The notes under the pieces are model-generated. The model worked only from the letters and a program-made list of their open reading frames with translations. It did not search any database and was not told the DNA's origin. From Forficula auricularia (taxonomy: Eukaryota; Arthropoda; Insecta; Dermaptera; Forficulidae), in assembly GCA_024734495.1 (NCBI GenBank), contig JALMQS010000153.1, positions 11,757,876 through 11,821,875 of the forward strand: 64,000 nt of DNA, written 5' to 3'. A program made the translations under genes and the position numbers. This document shows positions 12,136 through 22,402 of the stretch, in pieces. How positions within the stretch are numbered: the stretch's first letter is position 1; every line of letters begins with the position of its first letter.

Positions 12136-12396
12136 CAGTCGCGTGCGGTCCATGAATGCTGAGGATGTGCAGCATCCCTAACATTTTAAACCGTCAAGAT
12201 TATTTTCATACCCTGTGTCATAAAAAAAATATATAATATATAATGTTTAATTTGAAAATAACGGAAAAATTCTATGATGGTGAATTGGATGAAATTTTTA
12301 CAAAAAAAAAAGACAAATAATAAAAGAAAATTTAAAAAAATGAAGTGTATTTTTTTGGACAGCATCCCCTGGCTGAAAAGTCACTGTCCGCCACTG
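12136..12396 (+). mobile_element. non-autonomous hAT family E element
   Basis: A 261-bp element. The left end is CAGTCGCGTGCGGTCCATG and the right end reads inwards as CAGTGGCGGACAGTGAC. Both fit hAT termini (CA-R-N-G start). The interior just before the right end (tttttttggacagcatcccc) matches 35740-35758. No target duplication is visible. Confidence 0.55.
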
Positions 12397-12401
12397 ATGG
12401 T

Positions 12402-12875
12402 TAAATAATTTATTTGTTAGAGACTAGGGGTTTCGAAGTTGGACCTTCATCATCAGTCTTAAAATTAGGAATATTTTATGTCTTATTCTTATGGGTTCAA
12501 ATACCCGATTGGATGTAGGTAAATTCGCTTTGTTAGATGGTCAGCCAACAAACGAATATCTTGAAGTTAATGACCTATAGTTGAGTGACTCCTCTACTAT
12601 TAAAACAAAGCGAATTTACGTGCATCCATTCTGCTATTTGAAAACACGATAAATATTATAGATAAATTTATAATGAAAAAAACTGTTGATTAAGATAAAA
12701 GCTTCGAAACTATATTATCTAACAAATAAATTATATAAATATTTTTTTTGACTCGTTATATTTTTATTTATGTTTATTTGCATCAAGACAACAACTTTGA
12801 TTTCTCTAGATTTATATTATCGTTGTAATTATTGTCAACTTTACTACTCTCGATAAAATAAAATCTTTTTCAATT
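12402..12875. mobile_element. family A-type element with divergent ribozyme-like arms
   Basis: The left end (aataatttatttgttagaga) is the complement of aacaaataaattata at 12720-12735, and both flank ribozyme-like cores. To the right the unit continues through a diverged gcatcaag tail (12780-12790) into the shared terminal block (tactactctcgataaaat) at about 12835-12875. An inner inverted pair (gtaaattcgctttgtt and its complement) lies near 12520 and 12605. Confidence 0.65.
12415..12462 (-). ncRNA. hammerhead-like motif (family A)
   Basis: On the minus strand: CUGAUGA (12450-12456), one extra U, stem II GAAG/CUUC with a 6-nt loop, GAAAC, a 5-nt loop, then GUC (12422-12424), after which cleavage would be expected. 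This fits a type I hammerhead with a very short stem III. The extra base between CUGAUGA and stem II departs from the textbook core, and stem I is weak. Activity is inference. Confidence 0.5.
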
Positions 12876-13735
12876 TATATGTTACTGTTTACTTTCCCTT
12901 AGTTTGACAAAGTGAAAGTAAATTTTAATGATCTTGGAGTTGAAAAAACTCAAACAATGAACATTCAGAGAAGCATGTTCTTAGTACTTTAACTTGAAAG
13001 TAAAAATAGCTGATAGAAAAATAATCATAGCAATTTTGATTTTCGTTGGGTACTCGCGTCAAATCTCAACAACGAACTAAAATTTAACTTTATTTGAACA
13101 TTTGTAATCGAATCAAGACCCGGAACCCGGTTGGATCCGCATAGGCACCTTGCATTCACACTCCATTCAAATCCTTTTAGACTTATAGGAAAACGTAAAT
13201 TGATTTATACCACAAAACGCACCTAAAGCCATTAGACGTCCGGAATTTAATATTAAATCTATGGAACTTTATTTGTTTAATGGATTATTCAATATTTGGA
13301 ATTAGAGGCTGACATACTATTAAAATTTATTATCGAATACTCTGCTATGTTAATAATTAATGACATGCGGGTTCAATTGAAACTTGCGTTTAATTCAATA
13401 TTAGAAAGATGAGAGAGACGAAATGCATATTTAGAAAAGTAAATAAAAGCGAATAAAATATAGATATTATCCTTTTTCAGGAAAGAAAGGTAATTTTTGA
13501 ATTTTTAATGTACCGTTTAAAAAGTAAAACGTGTCGCCACAATGGCTGTCTCAGGCCCGCCCAGAGCTAATGGTTGCATAACAACAAGGGGCCCAAGATA
13601 ATGAAATTTTCTTTCTTTTCAAACTCTCTCAATTTAACTTCTTTTTTAATTAGTATTTTGAAATGAAAAAAAATAACCTATTTACATTACAAATATTAAA
13701 GTAAAGAAAATTTAAAACATTTAAAAATATATTAT
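12876..13735. other. no feature recognised
   Basis: No gene. About 13540-13600 is GC-richer (ggcccgcccagagc and ggggccc) and may be an old transposon end. Confidence 0.4.
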
Positions 13736-13860
13736 TCTAGATAGGGTTTCTCTGTTAACTTCTGAAGATGGGCTCATACCACGAAATATATATAGAGTCA
13801 TGCTAACAAGCATCTTGTCTTTTATTTTTTTGTGAAAACCTATCTAAAATTTTATATTTT
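13736..13860 (+). mobile_element. family C repeat with ribozyme-like core
   Basis: Bounded by ctagataggg (13738-13747) and its complement cctatcta (13838-13846), so the unit is enclosed by a stem. A second, more decayed copy lies on the minus strand at 42320-42425. Confidence 0.55.
13754..13807 (+). ncRNA. hammerhead-like motif (family C)
   Basis: CUGAAGA at 13762-13768, GAAA at 13783-13786 and GUC at 13797-13799. The flanks GUUA (13754-13757) and UAAC (13804-13807) pair, giving a real stem I. Stem II is only partly paired (GGG against CCA); the sister copy at 42385 has GGG/CCC, so this copy looks mutated. The copies support a conserved fold but activity is uncertain. Confidence 0.5.
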
Positions 13861-14002
13861 TAAATTTTAAAAGTTTTTTAGATTTTTTTACTTTATTTGT
13901 TGTTATGTTTCACCAAGAACCTAGGTACACCATTCTCCCTTAACAAAATTACAAATATTTATTTGCACGAAATTTTCTCTGGAGAGAGATGGACTAGTAG
14001 AA

Positions 14003-14290
14003 CTTTTAATTGAAAGTAATGGAAGGAAGCCCAGGGGTAGTGAGGAAAGAAAAAATTAACACATATCCAAATAAGGTGTAATTTATTGGATTCCTTCCTC
14101 CTTTCTCTTCAAACCAACGTTTCGGAGGATTCTTCCCTCTGAAACCCCGAAGAAGGAGGGAAGAATTCTCGAAAACGTCGGCTTGAAGGAAAAGGAGGAA
14201 GGAATCAAATAAATTACACCTTATTTGGATATGTGTTATTTTTTTCTTTCCTCACTGCCCCTGGGTTGCCTTCCATTACTTTCAATTACA
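14003..14290. mobile_element. family K palindrome
   Basis: Nearly perfect palindrome of two arms of about 140 bp. The outer ends read ttgaaagtaatggaaggaag and its complement. Near the centre each arm has a ribozyme-like block: gttggtttgaag beside gaggga..tcctc on the minus strand, and CCGAAGA (14147-14153), gagggaagaattctc, gaaaacg on the plus strand. The expected T of CTGAAGA is C here, so this copy is probably inactive. Confidence 0.75.
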
Positions 14291-14563
14291 AATATTAATT
14301 GACACGGTCAGTAAGTGACGCTCTCCGGGCTGCCGACATATTGAATTAACTTACTTATTTTCAAAGCATTTTTTTTTACTTTCTCTGACTACTGTTTGTG
14401 TGTCTGCCTGGTTTCGGATACCCATGTTAACTTACGAACAGAGGGTCGTAAAAAATTGGATTACTAAGTACTATTAAATAATTAATTTTTAAAAGGAAAA
14501 ATCATTTATATTGTTTGTTCTCGGCTTGATGCAAATGAACAAATATATCTATAAGTAGAGGGT
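14291..14563. other. no gene; short family A tail relic
   Basis: About 14514-14550 reads tgttctcggcttgatgcaaa, a fragment of the family A tail in reverse orientation. Nothing else is recognised. Confidence 0.4.
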
Positions 14564-15190
14564 CGTGACATTTCAACCAGAGGATGCTTTCCAAAAAAGC
14601 ATCCTTCATTTTTTGAATTTTTTTTTTTTTGCAAATTTCATCATTTTCGTTATTTTTCAAATTTAACATTTAAAAATATATTTTGTGACCTTCGCCCCAA
14701 ACGGAAACTGCTTTGTGTGGTGAGGATAGGAGCCAGAAATTAAATCTTGTGACAATCTTCCTCAATGAATCAGTCTGTCCTATAAGAAAATCTTAAATTT
14801 CTCCTATTTCTATTGGTATAAGCACTCTTAGTTATTTCCGATCTTATATATTGAGAGTTCTTAGAAATGGATTAGTCCAAAGATTCTCGAATTATCTTTA
14901 TTTTTTCATTTTTGTATTATTACTATTTTAATATTTTCTCAACGAGAATAATTTTTATTCGACTAAAACTCGTCTGGACTTGTCTTTGACCATGCTTGAA
15001 CTGGAAGATATATCTACCAGGCAGGGGACTTCAAACCTTCTTCCGCGCCCTTTTAGGAAAAATCATTCATTATAATTTGCCCCTTGAAATTAAACAACAA
15101 TTTTATTTCATTTCGAGAACCAATATACTTTTCAAAACAAAAAATATTTTTTATAGAAATAAATAGATAATAATTTGAAAATTTCAAGAT
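14564..15190 (-). mobile_element. hAT family E/I copy
   Basis: The complement of 14690-15130 matches about 59290-59740 (for example cttgaactggaagatatatc against its counterpart near 59430). The left end carries the family E tail (gcatcctctggttgaaat in complement). The two copies lie 44 kb apart in opposite orientation and are substantially diverged. There is no coding frame. Confidence 0.6.
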
Positions 15191-15219
15191 CTTCCAGAAA
15201 TTTATAATAAAAATATATA

Positions 15220-15300
15220 TAATTTTATTTGTTAGAGACTATTGTTTTGAAGAATTGGTCTTCATCTTGTATTTTCTATTATAAATATTTTTTCTCTTTT
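15220..15300 (-). repeat. family A ribozyme-end relic
   Basis: tttatttgttagagacta at 15226-15243 and tggtcttcatc at 15262-15272 match the same parts of 12405-12455 and 16441-16480, but both core motifs are mutated. Confidence 0.5.
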
Positions 15301-16020
15301 TTCTCATTAGCACAAAAATACTCGACTGAATCTATATTTGTTTAAGTGTTCAAAAAATACACGGATTAATTCTTGGTGTCTTGCAATTCGCTATCTACAA
15401 AGTTGTTATTTAAGTTTCACTAAAAAGTTCATTTTACCAATTAAACATTGTTCCATATTTTATGATTCATAAATTACTTCGTCCTTATAATTTAGTTTGA
15501 ATTTTTTTTAAATATTTTATTCAATATTATAATATAAGTAATACCTAACGCAAAACAATACTATAATAACGTCAAATCCGCAATCAGTTTAACTTCATTT
15601 TTCGCAGCCCGTGTTTGGGAAATGTTTATAAATTAACAAAGTAAACATTTATTATTAATTTGCATAAACTCATTTATATTTCACTGACAGGCTTAGCTCT
15701 TTGATAATTTTTGATTGATTAATTCATTTGAAATACACACAATACAAATATGTCACTGGCCTTTTATTATATAATTTTACATATGCACTTTATTAGCGAT
15801 TTATTTATTGATTTTAATGTAAATTATAGAAAACTCATGATAAGTTTAAAACATAATAAGAGGGCTAAGACTTTCTAGTCATGTGAAGCGGCTTAATTGC
15901 CTGATGTCACGGCTCGATCCATCTAAATTTATATGAGCTTCATTTTTAAGTTATCTAATTAGCTAATTACTCTATCATCTAAATCATAAATCATATCATC
16001 TAATCATAAATTTTGATATT
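15301..16020. other. no feature recognised
   Basis: AT-rich with no supported gene or repeat. Confidence 0.45.
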
Positions 16021-16024
16021 CTTT

Positions 16025-16095
16025 TTTTCCTTACTCAAAAACCAACGTTTCGGAGGATTTTTCCTTCCTTTTCTGGGTTTAAAAGGGTCATCACT
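16025..16095 (-). repeat. family K relic
   Basis: aaaccaacgtttcggaggat at 16040-16059 matches the family K arm at 14111-14130. The core is decayed. Confidence 0.55.
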
Positions 16096-16445
16096 TATCA
16101 ATTAAAATTTCTATCAGTCAGTCTGTCCCCAAAGAGAATTTTTTTTCTAATATATCTATAGAAATCTTTGATAATGGCTTTTAGTTTCTTTTTTCTTAAG
16201 TAAATATAATATTGAGTGAACTACATACGTACATATATAAATTATAATAGGTATGTAGACGAAGGATTTCATCTCTAGGCTTAAGCCAAGCATATTTGGC
16301 ACTTGAGATTGATTCCAGATTATTCTGACATCTAAATTAATTCCACAAAGAGAAACAAAGAGGTTGTCCTCTGCTTGATGCAAATAAACCTACACACATA
16401 TATATCGAGATGATATATCTGTATATATATATTATTTATTTATCT

Positions 16446-16490
16446 GAGACTATAGCTTCGAAGACTTGGTCTTCATCATCAGTCTTTCTT
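16446..16490 (-). ncRNA. hammerhead-like motif, left arm
   Basis: On the minus strand: CUGAUGA (16476-16482), one extra U, a perfect 6-bp stem II (GAAGAC/GUCUUC, loop CAA), then GAAG where GAAA is expected, and GUC (16448-16450). The A-to-G change in the core suggests loss of activity although stem II is the best in the window. Confidence 0.5.
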
Positions 16491-16561
16491 TTAATTATAA
16501 ATGTTTTTCATGGAGTCAATATCCATCCACGATATTGACTCCATGAAAACATTTATAATTA

Positions 16562-16612
16562 AAAAAAGACTGATGATGAAGACCATGCCTTCGAAACTAT
16601 AGTCTCAAACGA
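16562..16612 (+). ncRNA. hammerhead-like motif, right arm
   Basis: CUGAUGA (16570-16576), one extra U, stem II GAAG/CUUC, GAAAC (16593-16597), loop UAUA, GUC (16602-16604). All canonical core bases are present except for the inserted base. Stem III is minimal (AC/GU), as in hammerheads of retroelements. Confidence 0.55.
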
Positions 16613-16794
16613 ATAAATAATATATATATACAGATATATCATCTCGATATATATGTGTGTAGGTATTTGCATCAAGCAGAGGACAACCTCTTTGTTTCTC
16701 TTTGTGAATCAACAACTCTGCTACTCTCGGCAAAACAAAAACTTTTCAATTATATCTAGATTAATAATTTTTAATATTATTTTGAAAGTTTATA

Positions 16795-16950
16795 ATGGGA
16801 AAATAAGGACAAGTTTTTCCTGTGAATCCATTGTAATAGACTGATGAAGAGGTCAAAGCCCTCGAAACTATAGTCTCGTTATAAATAAATAAAATTTATA
16901 ATTCCAGCAGAAGACGCACTCTTTTATTGTCTCCTTCAATATTCGATTCT
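16795..16950 (+). mobile_element. family B single unit
   Basis: Right half of a family B element. It runs from tgtgaatccattgtaataga (16821-16840) through the ribozyme-like core to aattccagcagaag and tgtctccttcaat. It follows family A directly. The flanking ggaaaataaggacaag (about 16798) is repeated inverted at 17200-17214, so this unit appears inserted in, or fused with, the next element. Confidence 0.65.
16833..16885 (+). ncRNA. hammerhead-like motif (family B)
   Basis: CUGAUGA (16841-16847), one extra A, stem II GAGG/CCUC (16849-16852, 16860-16863), GAAAC (16864-16868), UAUA, GUC (16873-16875). The core is complete apart from the extra base. Confidence 0.55.
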
Positions 16951-17094
16951 GGTTCAAAAACAGGGTTGCCTCATTCTATATATGTTATTTCTGTTTTATA
17001 TCTAATGAAATTGTTAATATAAAAAGAAAAATTGTTTTTGTGAATGTGGCAAATATATTTTTTGAAATTTGTGTTCTGATGGTCTTAAATGGTA

Positions 17095-17215
17095 ACGAAG
17101 ATTTAGACGAATGTGTGACATGACTATTTGAAGCCCTGAAGAAGTCTGGCAAAGTCGACGAAACGTTGGCTGATAAATAAAAAAGTCACACATAAAAGCT
17201 TGTCCTTATTTTCCT
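17095..17215 (+). mobile_element. ribozyme-like element closed by gtgtgac/gtcacac stem
   Basis: gtgtgac (17113-17119) and gtcacac (17185-17191) form an enclosing stem around the motif. The right end gcttgtccttattttcc mirrors sequence at 16798-16815. Confidence 0.55.
17110..17192 (+). ncRNA. hammerhead-like motif (K-type)
   Basis: CUGAAGA (17136-17142), one extra A, stem II GUC/GAC, GAAAC (17160-17164), a longer loop, then GUC (17185-17187). Stem III closes only through AC/GU. Weaker than the family A and B copies. Confidence 0.4.
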
Positions 17216-18300
17216 TTTTAACCGACTTCAAAAAAGGAGGAGATTCTCTATTCGACTGAATTTTTTTTTTTTGTGCCTATGTTACCTCATATCTCCGCCA
17301 ATTGTCAACCGATTTTGAATTTTTTTTTCATTGGGTCAAGTCTAGCTTCCGATTGGTCCCATTTTTTTTTCGTTTTTTTTTCATAGGTATTAGACCTTTT
17401 TTATTAGGTTTGTTTAGACCCAACCTCTTTGTTTATGAACCGATTTCGATGGTTCTTTTTTTATCCGAAAGGGGGTGTCTTAGGGATGGTGTCATATTAA
17501 TTTGGTCAAGTTCTGATGATATGATCACTATGAATAACATCACTAATAAAAAATTTTTAAGAAAAAATAAAAACCGACTTCAAAAAATTAAGTGCAACAA
17601 ATATAAAAATACACTAAAAGGTATAAAATAATTATTATCTTATTTAGTTACAACTAAACGACGAAATATTAACACGAAATTACTTTTTAAAGTCGGTGCC
17701 AAACAAACTATACCTATAAGCGAGCGTACCCGCCAAACGTACTAAGTAAGATCCGTCGAGTGCGATTCATAAAAGGTATATGTTTGGCACCAACTTCAAA
17801 AAGTAATTTCGTGTTAATATTTCGTCGTTTAGTTGTAACTAAATAAGATAATAATTATTTTATACCTTTTAGTGTATTTTTATATTTGTTGCACTTAATT
17901 TTTGAAGTCGGTTTTTATTTTTTTCTTAAAAATTTTTATTTTCTCTTTAGTGATGTTATTAATAGTGATTATATCATCAGAACTTGACCAAATTAATATG
18001 ACACCATCCCTAAGACACCCCCTTTCGGATAAAAAAAGAACCATCGAAATCGGTTCATAAACAAAGAGGTTAGGTCTAAACAAACCTAAACAAACCTAAT
18101 AAAAAAGGTCTAATACCTATGAAAAAATCGAAAAAAAAATGGGACCAATCGGAAGCTAGACTGGACCCAATGCAAAAAAAATTTTCAAAATCGGTTGACA
18201 ATTGGCGGAGATATGAGGTAACATAGGCAAAAAAAAAAAAAAAAAAAAAAAAAATTCAATCGAATAGAGAACCTCCTCCTTTTTTGAAGTCGGTTAAAAA
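17216..18300. mobile_element. family F palindrome, full length
   Basis: A 1.08-kb palindrome. The ends ttaaccgacttcaaaaaagg and the complement lie at 17218 and 18296. The arms are about 500 bp. An inner boundary (accgacttcaaaa with cactaaaaggtataaaataa) sits at about 17574-17630 and is mirrored on the right. The centre, about 17712-17765, is a GC-richer unpaired loop (cgtacccgccaaacgtacta, gatccgtcgagtgcgatt). The mirrored 109- and 62-codon frames in the arms are by-products of repeat sequence. Ends of the ccgacttcaaaaaaggagga type are common in insect genomes; the superfamily is unassigned. Confidence 0.85.
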
Positions 18301-18311
18301 GAGAAAAAATA

Positions 18312-18674
18312 AAAATAATTTTTAAGAAAAAATAGAAACCGACTTCAAAAAAATTAAATGCACTAAAAGGTATAAAATAATTATTACCTTATTTAGTTAC
18401 AACTAAACGACGAAATATTAACATGAAATTACTTTTTGAAGTTGGTGCCAAACAAACATATACCTTTTAGTGAATCGCACTCGACGGATCTTACTTAGTA
18501 CGTTTGGCGGGTACGCTCGCTTATAGGTATAGTTTGTTTGGTACCGACTTCAAAAGTAATTTCATGTTAATATTTCGTCGTTTAGTTGTAACTAAATAAG
18601 GTAATAATTATTTTATACCTTTTAGTGCATTTAATTTTTTGAAGTCGGTTTTTATTTTTTTCTTAAAAATTATT
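18312..18674. mobile_element. family F palindrome, short form
   Basis: Only the inner part of family F: arms of about 155 bp around the same loop (tcgcactcgacggatcttac, gtttggcgggtacgctcg) in the opposite orientation to 17216-18300. The loop is almost identical between the copies. Confidence 0.85.
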
Positions 18675-19432
18675 CAAATAAATACAAATAATGAACGGAA
18701 ATGATAATAATAATTTAATATTTTCTGTGATTGACTTTTAATTTCTTTTTTCATAAATAAATTTAGACTCGTCTCCGAATAATGCACTATTGATTGTTCA
18801 AAAAAATTTAACAACTTTTAATTTCTTGGATTTCATATTGATTGGTTAAGCAAAAAGCACCAGTTTTGCAACATAGGATTATTTCTATTTTTTTTTTTTT
18901 TTTTTTTTTTAAATTGATAATCCACAATACAAAAAAAAAAATGTTTTTTAAATCTATTTAAACTTTTAAGCTGTTAAGCAAATGGCTAGCCCATAAACTA
19001 AAATATATAACTTTCCATTTTATTATGTTATTTTTTAACTAAATTCTTATTATGTTGCTGTTGCCTGGGAGCCGAAAGGAAGATAATTTTTACTTTCACA
19101 TTTTTTTCCATTTTTATAAACTTTATAGCATTTGTAAAAATTGTAATTAAAGGTGCAACCCCTAGTCATAACCGAACTAAAAACTTTGCTAAATTAAAGC
19201 TAAACTATTCAAACAAACCAACTGAACTGAACAAAACTACCATATCCAAATCGAAATGTTTTATTGGGCTCCTGGTGCCCCTCCTCAGTGCTCAGCTAAC
19301 AGCAAAAAATAAGAATCAGCCATTTTTATTTGCGTTAATCTCTATCTAATGTTTTATCAACGTCATATTATCCAGTATTGCATAAGTAAATATTAGATCT
19401 GATTTTACAACATTTGAAACAAATCTATTTAC
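18675..19432. other. no gene; long poly-T tract
   Basis: A T run of about 25 lies at 18887-18911. No supported gene. Confidence 0.45.
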
Positions 19433-19655
19433 ATACATTTTTTTATTATTTAATGAGATTGAATGCCAGAAGGGTCGCAGCCCATATTCAGCTCATATAG
19501 ATCTTGAGAGACCTTCACATTACCAAAGAGAAGGAGAAATTGATCAAGAGAAAGGGTGGAGGCGTAGGTTTCTATGCAACCAGGTTTTGAAGGTTTGAAG
19601 GTCGGGAGTCTTCTTGATGTTATGAAGACAAGCGTAGTGTCGAATGAAATGGCCC
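19433..19655 (-). pseudogene. non-LTR retrotransposon, 3' end of ORF2
   Basis: The reverse strand has one open frame (HFIRHYACLHNIKKTPDLQT, then FKTWLHRNLRLHPFSLDQF, ending GCDPSGIQSH) followed by an A-rich tail on the left. It is homologous to the C-terminal end and tail at 47860-48070 and to the relic at 40300-40480. The copy is heavily 5'-truncated, as usual for target-primed reverse transcription. Only the region after the reverse transcriptase domain remains. Confidence 0.75.
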
Positions 19656-20573
19656 ATAGTAATATAATATATTTATTAAATTTTGATTTAATTTGAAATT
19701 TTAATTATTTTATAATAAAATATTATTTCTTAGAATAACTATTTGAATTTATTTGTATATTTTTATTTTTTCCAATTCGCATAACATTAATATTCAAATC
19801 AGATAAATGAATTCACAATGCACAGCAAAACAAAGACTACACTATTAAAGAGAAAATGTAATTATCATTCACGATCTATGATTTCTTAAAATGCAAAAGA
19901 GGTACTCCTCTTCTTCATACTTATATATTATTAGCCAGAAAAAGGTTCCTATATATTTTTTTGCTTGTTACCAAAATAAAACATCGAGTTTAATCAGAAA
20001 GCCTGGCTAGTTTGTTTCTCCTCTCTGTTTGAAACAAACCCTCCGCCCCTAATTCGTCTGAAGTTTTCAATTTATTCAGCGAATTAACTTAGTTTGGTTT
20101 CAATTATTGTTAGCTCTACTGTTCTAACCATTGCTGATTCCGTAAAAGCGGACAAAGAAGAAAGGGTGACTAGTCAAATGGCCGAATGTTAACTCAATTG
20201 CCAGCCTTTCAGCTTTTCAACAAGAAATAGGGACTTTGCCGTATTTCGATGTGAGCAAAGTAGCTTTCCCTTTGAGCAAACTATAATCTTTCTCCACAAC
20301 AAGAGAGCAGGTTCAAATTGAAGCCGACACCCTAACCTCAAAATACTCATTTACAAACAGAGTCTTATAATTATCATCAATACTTTGGTAGTTTAGATTT
20401 ACCTAAAACCTTCTACTAATTAATAAGTAAAATAATATTTTACAAATATTGTGTTATAAAACGAATAAGCACATTTCATTATTAAAACAATCAGTTAAAT
20501 ATTTATCTCAGAAATATTCCAGTTCATTATATGTTAGCAAAAAAAATGAAATAACACAAGGCTTTATTTATAA
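19656..20573. other. no feature recognised
   Basis: No supported gene or repeat. Confidence 0.45.
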
Positions 20574-20750
20574 CTAGCTGACGACCGAGCCTTCGGCCCG
20601 GCCTCACCTAGCCCCTGGCGAGGACAGTCTCGTTCTGGGCTTTTTAAAAAATGTGCAAATCTTCTTGGCCAAAGATTCAAGCGGTACTACTGCCGTCTAT
20701 TGGCCAATGATCCAAGCTTGATGTACGGAATATTATTTTATTAATATGGA

Positions 20751-20751
<1 letters not shown>
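20574..20751 (-). mobile_element. Helitron end, second subfamily
   Basis: On the minus strand the last ~60 bp (gaacgagac, cgccaggggctaggtgagg, gccgggccgaaggc, gtcagctag) match the 3' end of the 1777-2086 Helitron. The interior differs, so this is another subfamily sharing its 3' end. CTAG is at 20574-20577. The 5' end is not resolved and the right edge is approximate. Confidence 0.65.

Positions 20752-20784
<33 letters not shown>
20752..20784 (+). repeat. (TCTA)n microsatellite at Helitron 5' end
   Basis: About eight TATC units directly before the Helitron start, as at 1748-1776. Confidence 0.8.
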
Positions 20785-20789
<5 letters not shown>

Positions 20790-21093
20790 ATATATAAAAT
20801 AGAAAAGTATGTGGATATATATGTATGTGGAAACGATCTGATTGGCCAGTGCATAGCCAATGCCAAAGCGTTAAATTATTAGAACGATTCTGATTGGTCA
20901 GATAGTGATCGTGCTTAGGCAATGTGTTAAATAAATCTTTCCTTATTCTTCCTTATTTTTGAATCAATTTCATTCAGCACATTCTTTCGATACTTACAGT
21001 AAGATTTTAAATTTCAATTATTAAATTGGTATGAACGAGACGCTCCCCGCCAGGGGCTAGGTGACGCCGGGCCGAAGGCCGGTCGTCAACTAG
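20785..21093 (+). mobile_element. non-autonomous Helitron, copy 2
   Basis: 309 bp, identical to 1777-2086 apart from a missing C in the terminal hairpin and one G-to-A just before CTAG (21090-21093). It lies tail-to-head with the minus-strand Helitron end at 20574. Confidence 0.75.
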
Positions 21094-21689
21094 TAGATTA
21101 TAAAATATTCAATTGGAGGCTATCTTTAGATATGACTTGATACGGATTTTATTTTATTTTGAAGATTCCATTCGAGTCGCACTTGTTCTTACAAAGGGAA
21201 ACTAGAAATCAAATGATATCTTTTATTTAAATCCATAACGAATAGTATTTGAGTATTAAAGTTGTAATTAGATAATGAATTAAAACTCATTTGATTTGCA
21301 ATCCATTTGTTGGCTTGCGGCTCAAAACCACCTCCTGGGTGTGATAACGAGTTAAATGAGCTTCGCGAGCCCGCGCTCAATCTTTTAATCATTAAAATCT
21401 CATTTGGCAAACAAAGAAGAAAAGAAAAAGGAAACTTTCTTACTCAAGAGACGAATATCAAAATCGATTCGCATCAAATTACCAAGGAACACCACTCATC
21501 CTAACAATGAACTAATTTAATAAGCACAAAAGTAAACTTAAAAAATTATTAATCAATCAACTTCCAATAAATTATTCATCTGATATAATATGTAATTTAT
21601 TTTTGAGGAAAAAAACCCTTATACGTATACCTATACATATTTTGTTAAAGAAGGCGTTCAAAAGTTTAAAAATAATTAATTGAAAAATT
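21094..21689. other. no gene recognised
   Basis: A mirrored pair of frames at 21189-21504 overlaps a GC-richer block (21307-21390) of unknown origin. Neither frame resembles a known protein. Confidence 0.4.
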
Positions 21690-21795
21690 TTTGTTTTGCC
21701 GAGAGTAGCAGAGTTGTTGATTCACAAGAGAGAAACAAAGAGGTTGTCCGTATCAAGCAGAGGACAACCTCTTTGTTTCTCTTTGTAAAAATAAT
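21690..21795. mobile_element. family A mini-palindrome
   Basis: The shared terminal block (ttttgccgagagtagcagag) at about 21696-21712 leads into inverted copies of gagaaacaaagaggttgtcc separated by only 12 bp. The right arm stops at ctctttgta, short of the terminal block. No ribozyme-like core. Confidence 0.75.
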
Positions 21796-21933
21796 TAATC
21801 TATTGAAGATTCTGCCATTTAAGTTAGCTGCTCAATCTGTTTATACCTGAAATATCCTTCTGTCGTTTTTTGTAGAATCTTGTAATCAAATTTAGACTTA
21901 CTTCTAGAAGTATGTATTTGCGATTACAATCCA

Positions 21934-22402
21934 AAGAAGATATAGTTTAGTAAAATTAACTACTCTAAACCCGAATGCGGTTACAAAAATAAAATTCTAG
22001 GCCCTTTATCGTTTCTTAACCAAATTTTACACAGTTATTCTTTAGAACAACGTGAACTTTGTACATACCTATGAGTTGTTTATTTTGAAAGTGGCCAAAG
22101 TCAATTTTTTGTTATTTAGAGATATTAATATTTATATTTTTATAAATACATATATTTATATATATATATATATATTGATATATTTATTTTGACAATTCTT
22201 GAGGGTATTGTACTCCAATGACTGTGATATTATAAACATGAAACCAAGACATCTATGCCTCAGTAAAACTGACATTAATACATTTTTTTCAAAATTGGAC
22301 TTGCCACTTTCAAAATAAATGGCTCATATATCAACTATCCAAAAGAAGAGGGAAGGGGGGTAAACTATACTATATCTTCTTTGGATTGTAATCGCAAAAT
22401 AA
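21934..22402. mobile_element. inverted-repeat element L
   Basis: The left end (gcgattacaatccaaagaag, about 21938) is matched in complement near 22375-22396. Inner blocks (attttgaaagtggccaaagt near 22083 and its complement near 22300) extend the arms. The centre is (TA)n at 22150-22178. Non-coding. Confidence 0.65.

Larger units (their letters stand above)
16344..16752. mobile_element. family A palindrome, best copy
   Basis: Two arms of about 180 bp meet near 16525 (atattgactccatg and its complement). From centre outwards each arm has a ribozyme-like core, aataaataat, a TA-rich spacer, then the tail gcatcaagcagaggacaacc. The tail itself contains an agagg/cctct hairpin. Only the right arm continues through gaatcaacaactctgctact into the shared terminal block (16711-16752). 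No open frame exceeds noise. Confidence 0.85.

Noticed and set aside
17302..18083. 109- and 62-codon ORFs sharing a peptide (VYEPISMVLFLSERG)
   Set aside because: The shared peptide only reflects the two arms of the family F palindrome. The frame is not conserved in the 56893 copy.
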